Source: Gemmobacter caeni
GTDB lineage: Bacteria > Pseudomonadota > Alphaproteobacteria > Rhodobacterales > Rhodobacteraceae
Assembly: GCF_003054195.1 (NCBI RefSeq)
Contig: NZ_QBKP01000001.1
Span: 310,001-374,000, forward strand
Direction of reading: 5' to 3'
Length of the DNA stretch: 64,000 nucleotides
Below, piece after piece: positions 55,273 to 64,000 of the stretch. How positions within the stretch are numbered: position 1 is the first letter of the stretch; each line of letters starts with the position of its first letter. The translations under genes were made by a program, and so were the position numbers. The notes under the pieces were generated by a model. It did no database searches and was not told the origin of the DNA. It saw only the letters and a list, made by a program, of their open reading frames with translations.

Positions 55273-56847
55273 TTACGACTTCTGGAACATGGCGAGCATC
55301 CGCCGGGTGACCATGAAACCACCGAAGATGTTGATCCCGGCCATGAAGACCGAGGCCGCTGCGAGAATGACGACCAGCCAGTTGCCCGAGCCGATCTGCA
55401 TCAGCGCGCCCAGAATGATGATCGACGAAATCGCATTGGTCACCGCCATCAGCGGCGTGTGCAGGCTGTGGCTGACGTTCCAGATGACCTGAACGCCGAC
55501 ATAGACCGACAGCACGAAGACGATGAAGTGCGCCATGAAGCTCGCGGGCGCGAACAACCCCGCCAGCAGGATCAGCCCGCCGCCGATGGCCAGCATCAGC
55601 ACCTGATCACGGGTCTGTTTCCTGAAGGCCGCGGCTTCCTGCGCGCGTTTTTCCTCGGGCGTCAGCTCCTTCGCCTTTTCCTTCGGCTTCTGCGCGGCGA
55701 TGGCCTGCACCTTCGGCGGCGGCGGCGGATAGGTGATGGCACCGTCTTTGGTCACCGTCGCGCCGCGGATCACGTCATCTTCCATGTTGTGATCGACCAC
55801 ACCGTCTTTCTTCGGTGTAAGATCGGACATCATGTGACGGATATTGTTGGCATAAAGCGTCGAGGCCTGTGCCGCCATCCGGCTGGGGAAATCGGTGTAG
55901 CCGACGATGGTCACACCGTTTTCGGTGACGATCTTTTCGTCCGGCACCGTCAGGTCGCAGTTGCCACCGCGCTCGGCCGCAAGGTCGACGATGACCGAGC
56001 CCGGCTTCATCATCTGCACCATATCCTCGGTCCACAGTTTCGGCGCGGGCCGACCGGGGATGAGGGCGGTGGTGATGACGATGTCGATGTCGGGCGCCAG
56101 TTCGCGGAACTTCTTCAGCTGCGCTTCGCGGAACTCCGGGCTGGACGGGGCGGCATAACCGCCGGTCGCCGCGCCATCGGTCTGCGCTTCACTGAAATCG
56201 AGGTAGACGAACTCCGCACCCATCGATTCGATCTGCTCGGCCACTTCGGGCCGCACGTCGAAGGCGAGCGTGATGGCGCCCAGCGAGGTCGAGGTGCCGA
56301 TGGCCGCAAGACCCGCCACACCGGCGCCGACGATCAGCACCTTGGCCGGGGGCACCTTGCCCGCTGCCGTCACCTGCCCGGTGAAGAAACGGCCAAAGTT
56401 GTTGCCCGCCTCGATCACCGCGCGATAGCCCGCGATATTGGCCATCGACGACAGGGCGTCCATCTTCTGCGCCCGGCTGATGCGCGGCACCATGTCCATG
56501 GCGACGACCGTGGCGCCGCGTTCCTTCGCGGCCTCCAGCAGTTCGGGGTTCTGGGCAGGCCAGAAGAAGCTGATCAGAGTCTGCCCCTGCCGCAGCATGG
56601 CGACCTCGGAAGGCTCCGGCCCGCGCACCTTCACCACCACATCGGCGGCGGCATAAAGCTCTGCCGCAGTGGTGACGATCTCGACCCCGGCGGTGCGGTA
56701 CGCCGCGTCCGAAAAGCCTGCCTTGGCCCCGGCGCCCGCTTCCAGAACACAGACATGCCCCAGTTTCTGCAACTGCACAGCCGAGTCGGGTGTCAGCGCC
56801 ACCCGGTTCTCGCCTTCGAATATCTCTCTCGGTGCCCCGATCTTCAC
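55273..56847 (-). CDS. pntA: NAD(P) transhydrogenase subunit alpha PntA
   Basis: A 524-residue subunit with the NAD(H)-binding domain I (about 1-380; [22 protein letters not shown] and [11 protein letters not shown]-type) and four C-terminal helices (about 420-524; [17 protein letters not shown] and the last helix [17 protein letters not shown]). Start GTG at 56847 with GGGGGAG upstream. Single-chain alpha subunit as in E. coli, not the split PntAA/PntAB form often seen in alphaproteobacteria. First gene of pntAB. Confidence 0.97.
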   Translation of the reverse strand: MKIGAPREIFEGENRVALTPDSAVQLQKLGHVCVLEAGAGAKAGFSDAAYRTAGVEIVTTAAELYAAADVVVKVRGPEPSEVAMLRQGQTLISFFWPAQNPELLEAAKERGATVVAMDMVPRISRAQKMDALSSMANIAGYRAVIEAGNNFGRFFTGQVTAAGKVPPAKVLIVGAGVAGLAAIGTSTSLGAITLAFDVRPEVAEQIESMGAEFVYLDFSEAQTDGAATGGYAAPSSPEFREAQLKKFRELAPDIDIVITTALIPGRPAPKLWTEDMVQMMKPGSVIVDLAAERGGNCDLTVPDEKIVTENGVTIVGYTDFPSRMAAQASTLYANNIRHMMSDLTPKKDGVVDHNMEDDVIRGATVTKDGAITYPPPPPKVQAIAAQKPKEKAKELTPEEKRAQEAAAFRKQTRDQVLMLAIGGGLILLAGLFAPASFMAHFIVFVLSVYVGVQVIWNVSHSLHTPLMAVTNAISSIIILGALMQIGSGNWLVVILAAASVFMAGINIFGGFMVTRRMLAMFQKS

Positions 56848-56972
56848 TGTTTCTCCCCCGTTCGATGGCGCGTTTCAGCGCGTCAGGTTTCTAGTCGATA
56901 ATCGCCGCGCAAGAAAATTTCAAAAAGAAAGTTCTGCTCTGCGGCAAAATTGCGTCGCTACGCTGCGGCATA

Positions 56973-57416
56973 TCATATCCATCGCCGCACCTGCGCGGTC
57001 CAAAGGTCGTAAGCCGCGCCAAACCGCTGCCGCAGCACCACCTCCTCCGGCAGGATGAAACGGTGCTGGATCACCGCCATGAACACCAGCAGTACCGGCA
57101 GTGCGAGCGGCACATCCCACCACAGAATCGCCGCTGCCAGAATCAGCGCATCGCCGAGATAGATCGGATTGCGTGACAGGCGGAACACGCCCCTCGTTAC
57201 CAGCGCCTGCGGAACGCGGCGCGGAATGACCGTCGTGCGCCCGCCCCACATCTGCATCGCCGCAGCCAGCATCAGAGCCAGACCAAGCCCCGCCAGCACG
57301 GGGGCGACGACCGCCCCGGCCGTACCGAAGCCCGCGAAAGGAACAACCCGGTCCATCACCCAGACGAGGGCAATGGCACATGCAAGCCAGAGCGGCGGCC
57401 AGTCCAGCGACAGCAA
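56973..57416 (-). CDS. isoprenylcysteine methyltransferase-like membrane protein
   Basis: A 147-residue membrane protein with four to five helices of the ICMT/PEMT type. VTRGVFRLSRNPIYLGDAL and LPEEVVLRQRFGAAYDLW carry the SAM-binding motifs RNPxYxG and E-rich tail common to this family. Substrate unknown. The start codon is TTG at 57416 (GAGGGA upstream), which fits the length best. It is downstream of nothing obvious and lies between pntA and kynU. Confidence 0.8.
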   Translation of the reverse strand: MLSLDWPPLWLACAIALVWVMDRVVPFAGFGTAGAVVAPVLAGLGLALMLAAAMQMWGGRTTVIPRRVPQALVTRGVFRLSRNPIYLGDALILAAAILWWDVPLALPVLLVFMAVIQHRFILPEEVVLRQRFGAAYDLWTAQVRRWI

Positions 57417-57528
57417 GGCGCGTCCCTCACGTTAGGTCAATACCGGCTTATTCCCGCTCATTTACGACTTTGCAACCCTGTTCGGTCCTGCGTATGGCTA
57501 TGACAAGGAAAGGTTGCCGCCGCCCCAT

Positions 57529-57541
57529 AAGTTTTAAACTT
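57529..57541. promoter_or_regulatory. AT-rich inverted repeat in the kynU promoter region
   Basis: AAGTTT-T-AAACTT (57529-57541) is a perfect 13-base dyad within an AT-rich island (57525-57575) about 110 bp before kynU, in otherwise GC-rich DNA. A second dyad CATAA...TTATG surrounds it. It resembles Lrp/AsnC (KynR-type) operators in style, but no such regulator gene is nearby. Confidence 0.4.
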
Positions 57542-57652
57542 GAAATTTATGACTTTCAGGATAGAGATATAAGTTGTCGCCCCTCGCCCGACACGCCAAT
57601 CTGATGCAAAGGCCGTGCGCGTGACTCCCGGCCGCTGACTGCAAGGATCAAG

Positions 57653-58849
57653 ATGACCCGCGATTTCGCTGATACCCGCGCCCTGTTCGATCTGCCCGAA
57701 GGGGTGATCTATCTTGACGGAAATTCGCTGGGACCGCTGCCGAAGGCCGCCGCCGCCCGCGTTGCCCGCACCGTGACCGAGGAATGGGGACAAATGCTGA
57801 TCACCGGCTGGAACAAGGCCGGATGGATGGAACAGCCCTCGAAGACCGGCGACCGGATCGGACGGCTGATCGGCGCCGAACCTGGCCATGTGGTGATGGG
57901 CGATACACTGTCGATCAAGGTCTATCAGGCGCTGGCCTCGGCACTGGAAATGAACCCGACGCGGCGGGTGATCCTGTCGGATACCGGCAACTTCCCCTCC
58001 GATCTTTACATGGCCGAGGGGCTGTGCCGCACGCTGGGCCCGGATTACAGCCTGAAAACCGTGGCGCCGGAACAGGTGCTGGAGGCGCTGGACGACACGG
58101 TTGCAGTGATGATGATCACCGAAGTCGATTACCGCACCGGCCGCCGGCATGACATGGCGGCGCTGACGGCGCGGGCGCATGAGGTGGGCGCGCTCGCGGT
58201 CTGGGATCTGGCGCATAGCGCCGGGGCGCTTCCGGTCGAAGTGGCAAAGGGCGGCGCCGATTTCGCGGTGGGCTGCACCTACAAATACCTGAATTCCGGC
58301 CCCGGCGGCCCGGCCTTCATTTATGTCGCGCCGCGACACGCGGAAACCGCGCGCCCGGCCCTGTCCGGCTGGCTGGGGCATGAGGCGCCTTTTGCCTTTG
58401 ACCTGGACTATCGCCCCGGCCGCGGGATCGAGCGCATGCGCGTCGGCACCCCGCCGGTGCTGCAACTCGCTGCGCTCGACGCCTCGCTCGACATCTGGGA
58501 CAAGGTGGAAATGGCGGATATCCGTGAAGCCTCGCTGGCCCTGACCGACCGCTTCATCGCGGGGGTGGAAACCGCCTGCCCCGGCCTGGAACTCGCCACG
58601 CCGCGCGATCATGCGATGCGCGGCAGCCAGGTCAGCTTCCGCCACCCGGAAGGCTATGCCATCATGCAGGCGCTCATCGCGCGCGGCGTCATCGGTGATT
58701 TCCGCGCCCCAGACATCCTGCGTTTCGGCTTCACGCCCCTGTTCATCAATGCGGAAGATGTGGACAAGGCGGTCGCCATCATCAAGGATGTAATGGACGG
58801 CGCCCTGTGGGACCGCCCCGAATACAAGACCCGCGCCCGCGTGACCTGA
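57653..58849 (+). CDS. kynU: kynureninase KynU
   Basis: A 398-residue PLP enzyme. The cofactor lysine is K211 in CTYKYLNSGPGG, and WDLAHSAGALP (184-194) carries the PLP ring contact. LDGNSLGPLP near residue 21 is the family N-terminus. It cleaves kynurenine to anthranilate and alanine in tryptophan breakdown. It is followed by a large inverted repeat and kynA. The formamidase gene kynB is not in the window. Confidence 0.96.
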   Translation: MTRDFADTRALFDLPEGVIYLDGNSLGPLPKAAAARVARTVTEEWGQMLITGWNKAGWMEQPSKTGDRIGRLIGAEPGHVVMGDTLSIKVYQALASALEMNPTRRVILSDTGNFPSDLYMAEGLCRTLGPDYSLKTVAPEQVLEALDDTVAVMMITEVDYRTGRRHDMAALTARAHEVGALAVWDLAHSAGALPVEVAKGGADFAVGCTYKYLNSGPGGPAFIYVAPRHAETARPALSGWLGHEAPFAFDLDYRPGRGIERMRVGTPPVLQLAALDASLDIWDKVEMADIREASLALTDRFIAGVETACPGLELATPRDHAMRGSQVSFRHPEGYAIMQALIARGVIGDFRAPDILRFGFTPLFINAEDVDKAVAIIKDVMDGALWDRPEYKTRARVT

Positions 58850-58878
58850 CCCATAAAGAAACCCGCCCCGTGCTTTAC

Positions 58879-58950
58879 CTTGGTCGAAATATCCCCGCCG
58901 GAGGCTCCCGGCCCAACCGGAGGCGCCTCCGGCGGGAGTATTTTGCCAAG
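58879..58950. repeat. 72-bp palindromic intergenic element between kynU and kynA
   Basis: The left arm CTTGGTCGAAATATCCCCGC and CGGAGGCTCC (58879-58908) is an inverted copy of the right arm ending GGCGGGAGTATTTTGCCAAG (58922-58950). The arms share a 12-bp identical core (CCCGCCGGAGGC) and CTTGG ends, with one gap and four mismatches. It can form a long hairpin. It resembles the TATTTG unit at 7316-7345 and similar gene-end elements of Rhodobacterales, but in tail-to-tail double form. Confidence 0.6.
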
Positions 58951-59090
58951 GAGCAGGTGCAGAGCGTGCCGCCCCTGTGCCGGCCGGCGGGATGGGTTTG
59001 TCTGTGGCGGCGGATCGGTACGGTTTCGGTACTGAACCGGCAGGTGTGCGGCTGACCGCCGCCCTGCCCTTTCAGACACCGGAGTTTCCC

Positions 59091-59924
59091 ATGACCACCT
59101 ACGATCCCGCCCGCGACGGCGCGCAGATGTCTTTCGACGGCCGCATGTCCTATGGCGATTACCTGCATATCGACACGATCCTGAACGCCCAGAAATTGCT
59201 GACCGGCGCGCATGACGAGATGCTGTTCATCATCCAGCACCAGACATCCGAGCTGTGGATGCGGCTGGCGCTGCACGAGCTGGATGCCGCGCGCCGTGCA
59301 ATTGCGGCGGACGAGGCGCGCTCTGCCTTCAAGATGCTGACCCGCGTCGCGCGGATCTTCGAGCAGCTCAATTCCGCCTGGGATGTGCTGCGCACCATGA
59401 CGCCCAGCGAATATACCCGCTTCCGCGACGGGCTTGGGCAAAGTTCGGGCTTCCAGTCCTGGCAATACCGGCTGATCGAATATGCGGTGGGCAACCGCAA
59501 CCTGGCCATGCTGCGCCCCCATGCGCATCGTCCCGACCTGACGGCGAAGCTGGAGGCGGAACTTGGCCGCCCCTCGCTTTACGACGAGGCGCTACGGCTG
59601 CTGGCGCGGAAGGGTCTGCCGGTGCCGGAGGCCGTGCTGGCCCGCGACCTGCGCGCACCCTGGGTGGCCGATCCGGGGGTGCAGGCGGCCTGGGAGATCG
59701 TTTACCGCGATCCGCAGGCACATTGGGAAGCCTATGAAATGGCCGAGAAACTGGTGGATTTCGAGGATTATTTCCGGCGCTGGCGGTTCAACCATGTCAC
59801 CACGGTCGAACGTGTCATCGGCTTCAAGCGCGGCACCGGCGGCACGGCGGGCGTGAGCTATCTGCGCCGCATGCTGGAAGTCGAACTGTTTCCCGAATTG
59901 TGGCACTTGCGCACGGCTCTGTGA
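59091..59924 (+). CDS. kynA: tryptophan 2,3-dioxygenase KynA
   Basis: A 277-residue heme dioxygenase that opens the indole ring of tryptophan to N-formylkynurenine. [19 protein letters not shown], the motif [18 protein letters not shown] (heme/substrate pocket) and [19 protein letters not shown] are typical. The C-terminal [19 protein letters not shown] is the proximal-heme histidine region with the GTGGT substrate loop. The ATG at 59091 is used as it gives the full family length. Tandem with kynU. Confidence 0.97.
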   Translation: MTTYDPARDGAQMSFDGRMSYGDYLHIDTILNAQKLLTGAHDEMLFIIQHQTSELWMRLALHELDAARRAIAADEARSAFKMLTRVARIFEQLNSAWDVLRTMTPSEYTRFRDGLGQSSGFQSWQYRLIEYAVGNRNLAMLRPHAHRPDLTAKLEAELGRPSLYDEALRLLARKGLPVPEAVLARDLRAPWVADPGVQAAWEIVYRDPQAHWEAYEMAEKLVDFEDYFRRWRFNHVTTVERVIGFKRGTGGTAGVSYLRRMLEVELFPELWHLRTAL

Positions 59925-60022
59925 ACAATCCGTGATGGACCAAGACGGAACCCTGCAATATCTGTGGGAATTGTGTATCGGGTAAACGGGTTCCGTCCGT
60001 TCGGATTCGCTGGGAGAAATTG

Positions 60023-61036
60023 ATGCTGCGTAATGTTCTGGCTCTGGTTCTTGGCGGGATGCTTGTGGGCTCCCTCGGGGCTTGCGTCCAGCCTGCCGTC
60101 ACCGAGGCGACCAAGTCGCCCGAGCCGCCCGCGCCGGTGGTGAAACAGCCTGTTCCCGAAGATTTCGTGAACAGCTATGTCGCGCGTCAGGACGGCCCCT
60201 TCACCATCCCCGCCGTGCCGGAAGAAAAGATCCCGCCGCAGTTCAAGCGGCAGCTGGTAGATTTCCCGACCAATGATCCGGTCGGGACGATCATCATCAA
60301 CCCGACGAACAAGACGCTGCATCTGGTGACCGCGCCGGGCAAGGCGATGCGCTATGGCATCGCGGTCGGCGCTGACGGCTTCCAGTGGGCGGGTGAGGCG
60401 CTTGTGACCAACCGCAAGCACTGGCCCACCTGGACGCCGCCGAAGGAGATGATCGAGCGCAAGCCGCAGCTTGAGAAGTGGAAAGACGGCCAGCCGGGCG
60501 GTCCGACCAACCCGCTGGGCGCCCGTGCATTGTATCTGACGACCAATGGCGTCGATTACGGTTTCCGCATCCATGGCACGCCGGAATGGAAGTCGATCGG
60601 GCGCAACGCCTCGTCGGGCTGTTTCCGCATGATCAACCAGGATGTGATCGACCTCTATGACCGCGTTCCGAACGGGGTGAAGGTGGTTGTGCTGAATGCC
60701 GATGGGTCGCGTCCCGCCGCGCTGAAGCTGCCGCCGCCGCAACCCAAGAAAGCTTCGGTCAAGCCGAAGCAGACGCCGAAACCCGCCGATGCGCCGGTTC
60801 CAGCCAAAGCGCCGGGCGCGCCTGCGCCGGGTTTCCCCACCATGACGGCACCTGCTCTGAACCCGCCCGCTCTGGGCGGCGTGCCTGCCGCGCTGGTGGC
60901 ACCGGCCCAGCCCGCCGCCCCGGCGCCGGAAGCTGCCGCCGTGACCGTGACCCCGCCTGCGGCCGAACCGGCCACCCCCGAGGCTCCGGCCCCTGCCGCA
61001 ACCTGCGTGCCCACGGCGGAAAAGCCCTGCCCCTGA
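60023..61036 (+). CDS. YkuD-type L,D-transpeptidase lipoprotein
   Basis: A 337-residue lipoprotein (lipobox LGAC, C21). The catalytic YkuD domain spans about 85-215, with H184 in FRIHGTP and C200 in SSGCFRM, the SxGCxR active-site motif. The last 110 residues are a Pro/Ala-rich tail that is probably unstructured and may reach through the envelope. It cross-links peptidoglycan (3-3) or attaches proteins to it. TGGGAGAAATTG precedes the ATG; a TTG just upstream is less likely. A terminator follows. Confidence 0.9.
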   Translation: MLRNVLALVLGGMLVGSLGACVQPAVTEATKSPEPPAPVVKQPVPEDFVNSYVARQDGPFTIPAVPEEKIPPQFKRQLVDFPTNDPVGTIIINPTNKTLHLVTAPGKAMRYGIAVGADGFQWAGEALVTNRKHWPTWTPPKEMIERKPQLEKWKDGQPGGPTNPLGARALYLTTNGVDYGFRIHGTPEWKSIGRNASSGCFRMINQDVIDLYDRVPNGVKVVVLNADGSRPAALKLPPPQPKKASVKPKQTPKPADAPVPAKAPGAPAPGFPTMTAPALNPPALGGVPAALVAPAQPAAPAPEAAAVTVTPPAAEPATPEAPAPAATCVPTAEKPCP

Positions 61037-61059
61037 GGCCGATTGGTGCATCTAATGAC

Positions 61060-61086
61060 AAAGGCGCGGCTTTTGCCGCGCCTTTT
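61060..61086. terminator. two-way terminator between the L,D-transpeptidase and PuuD-like genes
   Basis: AAAGGCGCGGC, loop TTTT, GCCGCGCCTTTT is a perfect 8-bp GC stem with A-run and T-run flanks, placed between convergent genes. Confidence 0.85.
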
Positions 61087-61111
61087 GCTTTGCAGGTTGC
61101 CGCTTTCGGGA

Positions 61112-61903
61112 TCAGGCGGAGCGAACCGCTGCCGCGCCCTGCCCGGCCCATTCCGCCGCCGCCCGCCCGAAGGCCGCGAACAGCGGCCGCGAGACCGGAT
61201 CAGCCACCGCATTCCATTCCGGGTGCCATTGCACCGAAAGCGTGAAGCCCGGCGCGTCTTTCACATAAAGCGCCTCGGGTGTGCCGTCGGGGGCCTGCCC
61301 GTCGATGACAATGCGCGGACCGGGCCGGTTGATCCCCTGCCCGTGCAGTGTGTTGGTCATCACCTCTTCGGCCCCCATCAGCCGCGCAAATACCCCGCCG
61401 GGGGTAAAGCGCACCGGATGGCGCAAGGCGAACTTCTCCTCCAGCGATCCATCGGGTGGCATGCGGTGGTTCATGCGCCCCGGCAGATCGCGGATTTCGG
61501 GGTAGAGCGTGCCGCCCATGGCCACGTTCACTTCCTGAAAGCCGCGACAGATGCCAAGGAAGGGCTGCCCCCGGTCCACACAGGCACGGATCAGCGGCAG
61601 CGTGATCGCATCGCGCGCGCGTTCAAACGTGCCATGGGCGGGGGTTTCCGCCTCGCCATATTCGCTGGGATGCACGTTCGGCCGCCCGCCGGTCAGCAGG
61701 AAGCCGTCACAGAGCGCCAGAAGTTCGTCAACGCTGACCAGCCGGGGGTCCGAAGGGATGATCAGCGGCACGCAGCCCGCCACCTGCGCCACCGCCTCGG
61801 AGTTCATCGTGCCCCCGGCATGAACCGGATAGCTTTCGTTCAGCAGGCTCATGTTCCCGATGATCCCCACGACGGGGCGGCGGCTGGCGGCGTGAACTGA
61901 CAT
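61112..61903 (-). CDS. class I glutamine amidotransferase, PuuD-like gamma-Glu hydrolase
   Basis: A 263-residue peptidase C26 protein. The nucleophile is C119 in FLGICRGFQEVNVAMGG; H227 and E229 follow in SVQWHPEW. VVGIIGNMSLLNESY and GFLLTGGRPNVHP are the family N-terminal motifs. It hydrolyses gamma-glutamyl-gamma-aminobutyrate or a related gamma-glutamyl amide in polyamine breakdown; no other puu gene is nearby. The 287-bp gap upstream of it up to the RTX gene shows only a weak CCCCGTTCGGGGG hairpin (62094-62106). Confidence 0.9.
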   Translation of the reverse strand: MSVHAASRRPVVGIIGNMSLLNESYPVHAGGTMNSEAVAQVAGCVPLIIPSDPRLVSVDELLALCDGFLLTGGRPNVHPSEYGEAETPAHGTFERARDAITLPLIRACVDRGQPFLGICRGFQEVNVAMGGTLYPEIRDLPGRMNHRMPPDGSLEEKFALRHPVRFTPGGVFARLMGAEEVMTNTLHGQGINRPGPRIVIDGQAPDGTPEALYVKDAPGFTLSVQWHPEWNAVADPVSRPLFAAFGRAAAEWAGQGAAAVRSA

Positions 61904-62190
61904 GGTCTGAGCGCATTTCCCTGTGTTTCGCCAAGTCTAGGCCCGCAGCCCGCGGTTTTGAAGCGTGAAACCCGGCTGTTTCGGTGCATGGGTGCAGAAC
62001 TCGCCGTCATTCCGCGCAGGCTGCCCCGGCTTTGCCCGCCGGACAGGCCGGAAATAATGCCGCTCCAGAGCCGGAAATTGCCCCTTTGCCCCCCGTTCGG
62101 GGGATGGCCCGGCAACGGGTCCGGCCGTTAGAAGCAACAGACCCGGAAGGGACACCCCATTGTTCCGACAGAAATTTGTGGAGAGTGCGC

Positions 62191-64000
62191 ATGGCCAAGA
62201 CCATCGAAAAGGTGAAAACCTGGTTCAACAACACCAAGGATCTCGACCTGCTGGCCTTCGACGCCACAACCTTGTCCAACGGCAAGGTGATGGTGGCCTT
62301 CGGGGGTTCGGCGCTGATTGATTCAGGCATCTATGCCAATTCGGTGGTCTATACGGCCACGCTGAACCTCAGGACCGACAAGCTTGGCCCGATCACCACC
62401 GCCTCGGTCGCCACCACGCCCGGCGGCTTCGCCCCGATCAGCACATTTCAATATGTGGATCTGATCGCGGGGACCAAGGGCCGCGCATTGCTGACGGGGA
62501 TGTTCTACAACAACCGCATCGACGGCGACGACCATAACTGGTCGCTGGCCGCACAGGGCTATCGCGGAACGGCGCCGGTTGGCGGCCCCCGGCTGGAGCC
62601 GCATTCGGTGACGCCCGGCCAGCCCGGGATCAACCCGGCGACCGACTGGTCGGGGGTCCGGCTGAAGGATGGCAGCTATGCCGTTTTCCACACTCAGCCC
62701 GGCGCCAGCGCCACCGACATCTCGACCGGCATCCTGATGACCAAATTCAAGGCCAGCGGCGCGCCCTCGGGCAAGGCCAAGGTGGTGGTCGAGGATCATT
62801 CGGTCGGCATCAGCCCCTGGGCGATCGAGGCAAGCCCGGTCGCCCCTTCGGCGGTGGTGCTGGGGAACGGGCGCATAGGGGTCTTCTACAAGGAGGTCGG
62901 GGGCGAGACGATCAACGGCATCACCTATACCGACAAGCAGATCACCTATCAGCAGATCACCGCGAGCGGCAAACGTGTGGGCAAGGCCATTGCCATAGAC
63001 GACACGCTGGGCGCGGGAACCCTGCGCCCCGAGGCGGTGGCGCTGGACAATGGCCGCGCGGTGGTGACGTGGTATGACTCTGCCGATGGAGGGGCGCACA
63101 AGGCACGGATCGTCGGTGCCAATGGCAAAGTGGCCAGCAAGACCATCACCCTGAACGAGGACGGCCACGACAGCTGGACCGACCTGAAGGTCATCGCGCT
63201 GGCGAAAAACACCTTCGCGCTCAGTTGGTTCGACAGCGACAACAGGCTGTGGCTGGGGCAGGTGTTCGACGGCGACGGCGCAGCCCGCACCGGGCGCTTT
63301 CTGCTGACCGACAATGGCGCCGATCTTTCGGTCGTGGAGGGCGAAAAGAACGATGGCGGCATTATCCGTCAGGGCAAGGGGTTTCTTGGCTGGACCATCG
63401 GACGGGAAACCGAACTGACGAAGGAACACCTGGACGGTCAGGCCTTCAGCCTGATCTCGACGCAGGGCGCCGAGCGCAATGGCAACGGGCGCGGCAATAC
63501 CCTGAACGGCACCACGAAGGACGACATGCTGGACGGGCGTGGCGGCAAGGACAAGCTGGACGGGCGCGCGGGCAATGATCTGCTGACCGGCGGGAGTGGG
63601 AATGACCGGCTCAAGGGCGGCTCCGGGTTCGACTGGCTGGAAGGCGGCTCGGGCAATGACACGCTCGACGGCGGCAGCGGCACCGATGTGCTCTATGGCG
63701 GTGCGGGGCGCGACCGCGTGCTGGGCGGAACCGGGAACGACCGGATCCATGGCGGCGCGGGGGCAGATACGCTGACGGGTGGCGCCGGGGCCGACCATTT
63801 CATCTTCACCGCGCGCAGAGAGAGCTTCCGGTTCGTCTTTGACGAAGGCGGCGACACGATCACCGATTTCCGGCCTGGTCAGGGCGACAAGCTGATGTTT
63901 TCGGGCTTCGGCGGCGCCAATCCGTTCAATCCGCTGCCCAACGGGACTGCCGCCAGGCCCACCGAGATCGGGTTCTATTTCAACACGAAAACCCATGTGC
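62191..64000 (+). CDS. large RTX-type calcium-binding secreted protein (5' part)
   Basis: The first 603 residues of a secreted protein cut by the window end. Residues 1-430 have repeated blade-like beta segments of 50-70 residues (for example AVALDNGRAVVTWYDSAD and SAVVLGNGRIGVFYKEV), suggesting a beta-propeller. Residues 431-538 hold 12 consecutive RTX nonapeptides (63481-63804) of the type GGSGNDTLD. ITDFRPGQGDKLMF follows, a usual post-RTX segment. There is no Sec signal, as expected for type I secretion. GTGGAGAGTGCGC precedes the ATG. No transport ABC or HlyD gene is in view. Confidence 0.88.
   Translation, partial: MAKTIEKVKTWFNNTKDLDLLAFDATTLSNGKVMVAFGGSALIDSGIYANSVVYTATLNLRTDKLGPITTASVATTPGGFAPISTFQYVDLIAGTKGRALLTGMFYNNRIDGDDHNWSLAAQGYRGTAPVGGPRLEPHSVTPGQPGINPATDWSGVRLKDGSYAVFHTQPGASATDISTGILMTKFKASGAPSGKAKVVVEDHSVGISPWAIEASPVAPSAVVLGNGRIGVFYKEVGGETINGITYTDKQITYQQITASGKRVGKAIAIDDTLGAGTLRPEAVALDNGRAVVTWYDSADGGAHKARIVGANGKVASKTITLNEDGHDSWTDLKVIALAKNTFALSWFDSDNRLWLGQVFDGDGAARTGRFLLTDNGADLSVVEGEKNDGGIIRQGKGFLGWTIGRETELTKEHLDGQAFSLISTQGAERNGNGRGNTLNGTTKDDMLDGRGGKDKLDGRAGNDLLTGGSGNDRLKGGSGFDWLEGGSGNDTLDGGSGTDVLYGGAGRDRVLGGTGNDRIHGGAGADTLTGGAGADHFIFTARRESFRFVFDEGGDTITDFRPGQGDKLMFSGFGGANPFNPLPNGTAARPTEIGFYFNTKTHV

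Noticed and set aside
53701-56901. Open frame of more than 1000 codons on the plus strand opposite pntA-pntB
   Set aside because: It is rich in Arg, His and Gln, has no recognisable domain and lies antisense to two certain genes. It is a high-GC antisense shadow.
63481-63804. CRISPR-like array because of regular 27-base spacing
   Set aside because: The period matches nine codons and encodes RTX nonapeptides; there are no unique spacers between identical repeats and no cas genes.
62323-63996. Long minus-strand open frame opposite the RTX gene
   Set aside because: The plus strand encodes a repeat-rich protein with correct ribosome-binding site and RTX nonapeptides; the antisense frame is a by-product of the GC pattern.

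Overview
The window is about 64 kb of high-GC, gene-dense DNA with short intergenic gaps and many ATGA or TGATG start/stop overlaps. Gene content and protein style (small DUF6455 protein, PntA/PntB, YciB, thiC-thiOSGEFD cluster, LOG/RarD pairing, SorC-regulated sugar ABC cluster, RTX nonapeptide protein) point to an alphaproteobacterium of the Rhodobacterales, most like Paracoccus. This is inferred from protein resemblance only; there is no rRNA in the window. No tRNA, rRNA, insertion sequence, prophage or CRISPR array was seen, so it reads as ordinary chromosome with several catabolic and transport cassettes.

Layout. 1-9 kb: end-truncated ATM1-type ABC exporter divergent from a vicinal-cysteine ArsR repressor, LysM protein, LOG hydrolase, two DMT-type permeases, a RES/Xre toxin-antitoxin pair with its own promoter and palindrome, YciB, FtsY and a YhhN lysoplasmalogenase. 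9-12 kb: Lrp regulator overlapping a LysE exporter, a stand-alone AlkB-type hydroxylase and a small exported protein. 12-18.4 kb: sugar-type ABC importer (binding protein, double ATPase, permease), a fused DhaK-DhaL ketose kinase and a convergent SorC regulator. Together these look like uptake, phosphorylation and sensing of a short ketose or polyol.

18.4-24.7 kb: a sigma70-like promoter, a TPP riboswitch and seven tightly packed thiamine genes (thiC, thiO, thiS, thiG, thiE, thiF with a rhodanese tail, thiD). 24.7-28 kb: pxpB and pxpC without pxpA, and an AGE-family sugar isomerase. 28-34.2 kb: mltG and fabF on the minus strand, an M48 lipoprotein, DUF2254, a DUF6455 gene behind a perfect FNR-type box, an IMPACT-domain protein and DgkA. 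34.2-42.5 kb: CDGSH protein, methyltransferase, rimO, asmA-like gene, moaA, HPP membrane protein and a cysteine-rich Crp/Fnr regulator.

42.5-52.4 kb: an argE-like deacylase, a DAO-type FAD oxidoreductase and an M20 amidohydrolase (minus strand) divergent from a complete dipeptide-type ABC importer (plus strand). This is probably one peptide or N-acyl-amino-acid uptake and breakdown unit. 52.4-62 kb: DUF3422, pntA-pntB, a small methyltransferase, kynU-kynA of tryptophan breakdown separated by a large palindromic intergenic element, an L,D-transpeptidase lipoprotein and a PuuD-like amidase. 62.2-64 kb: start of a large secreted RTX protein that runs off the window.
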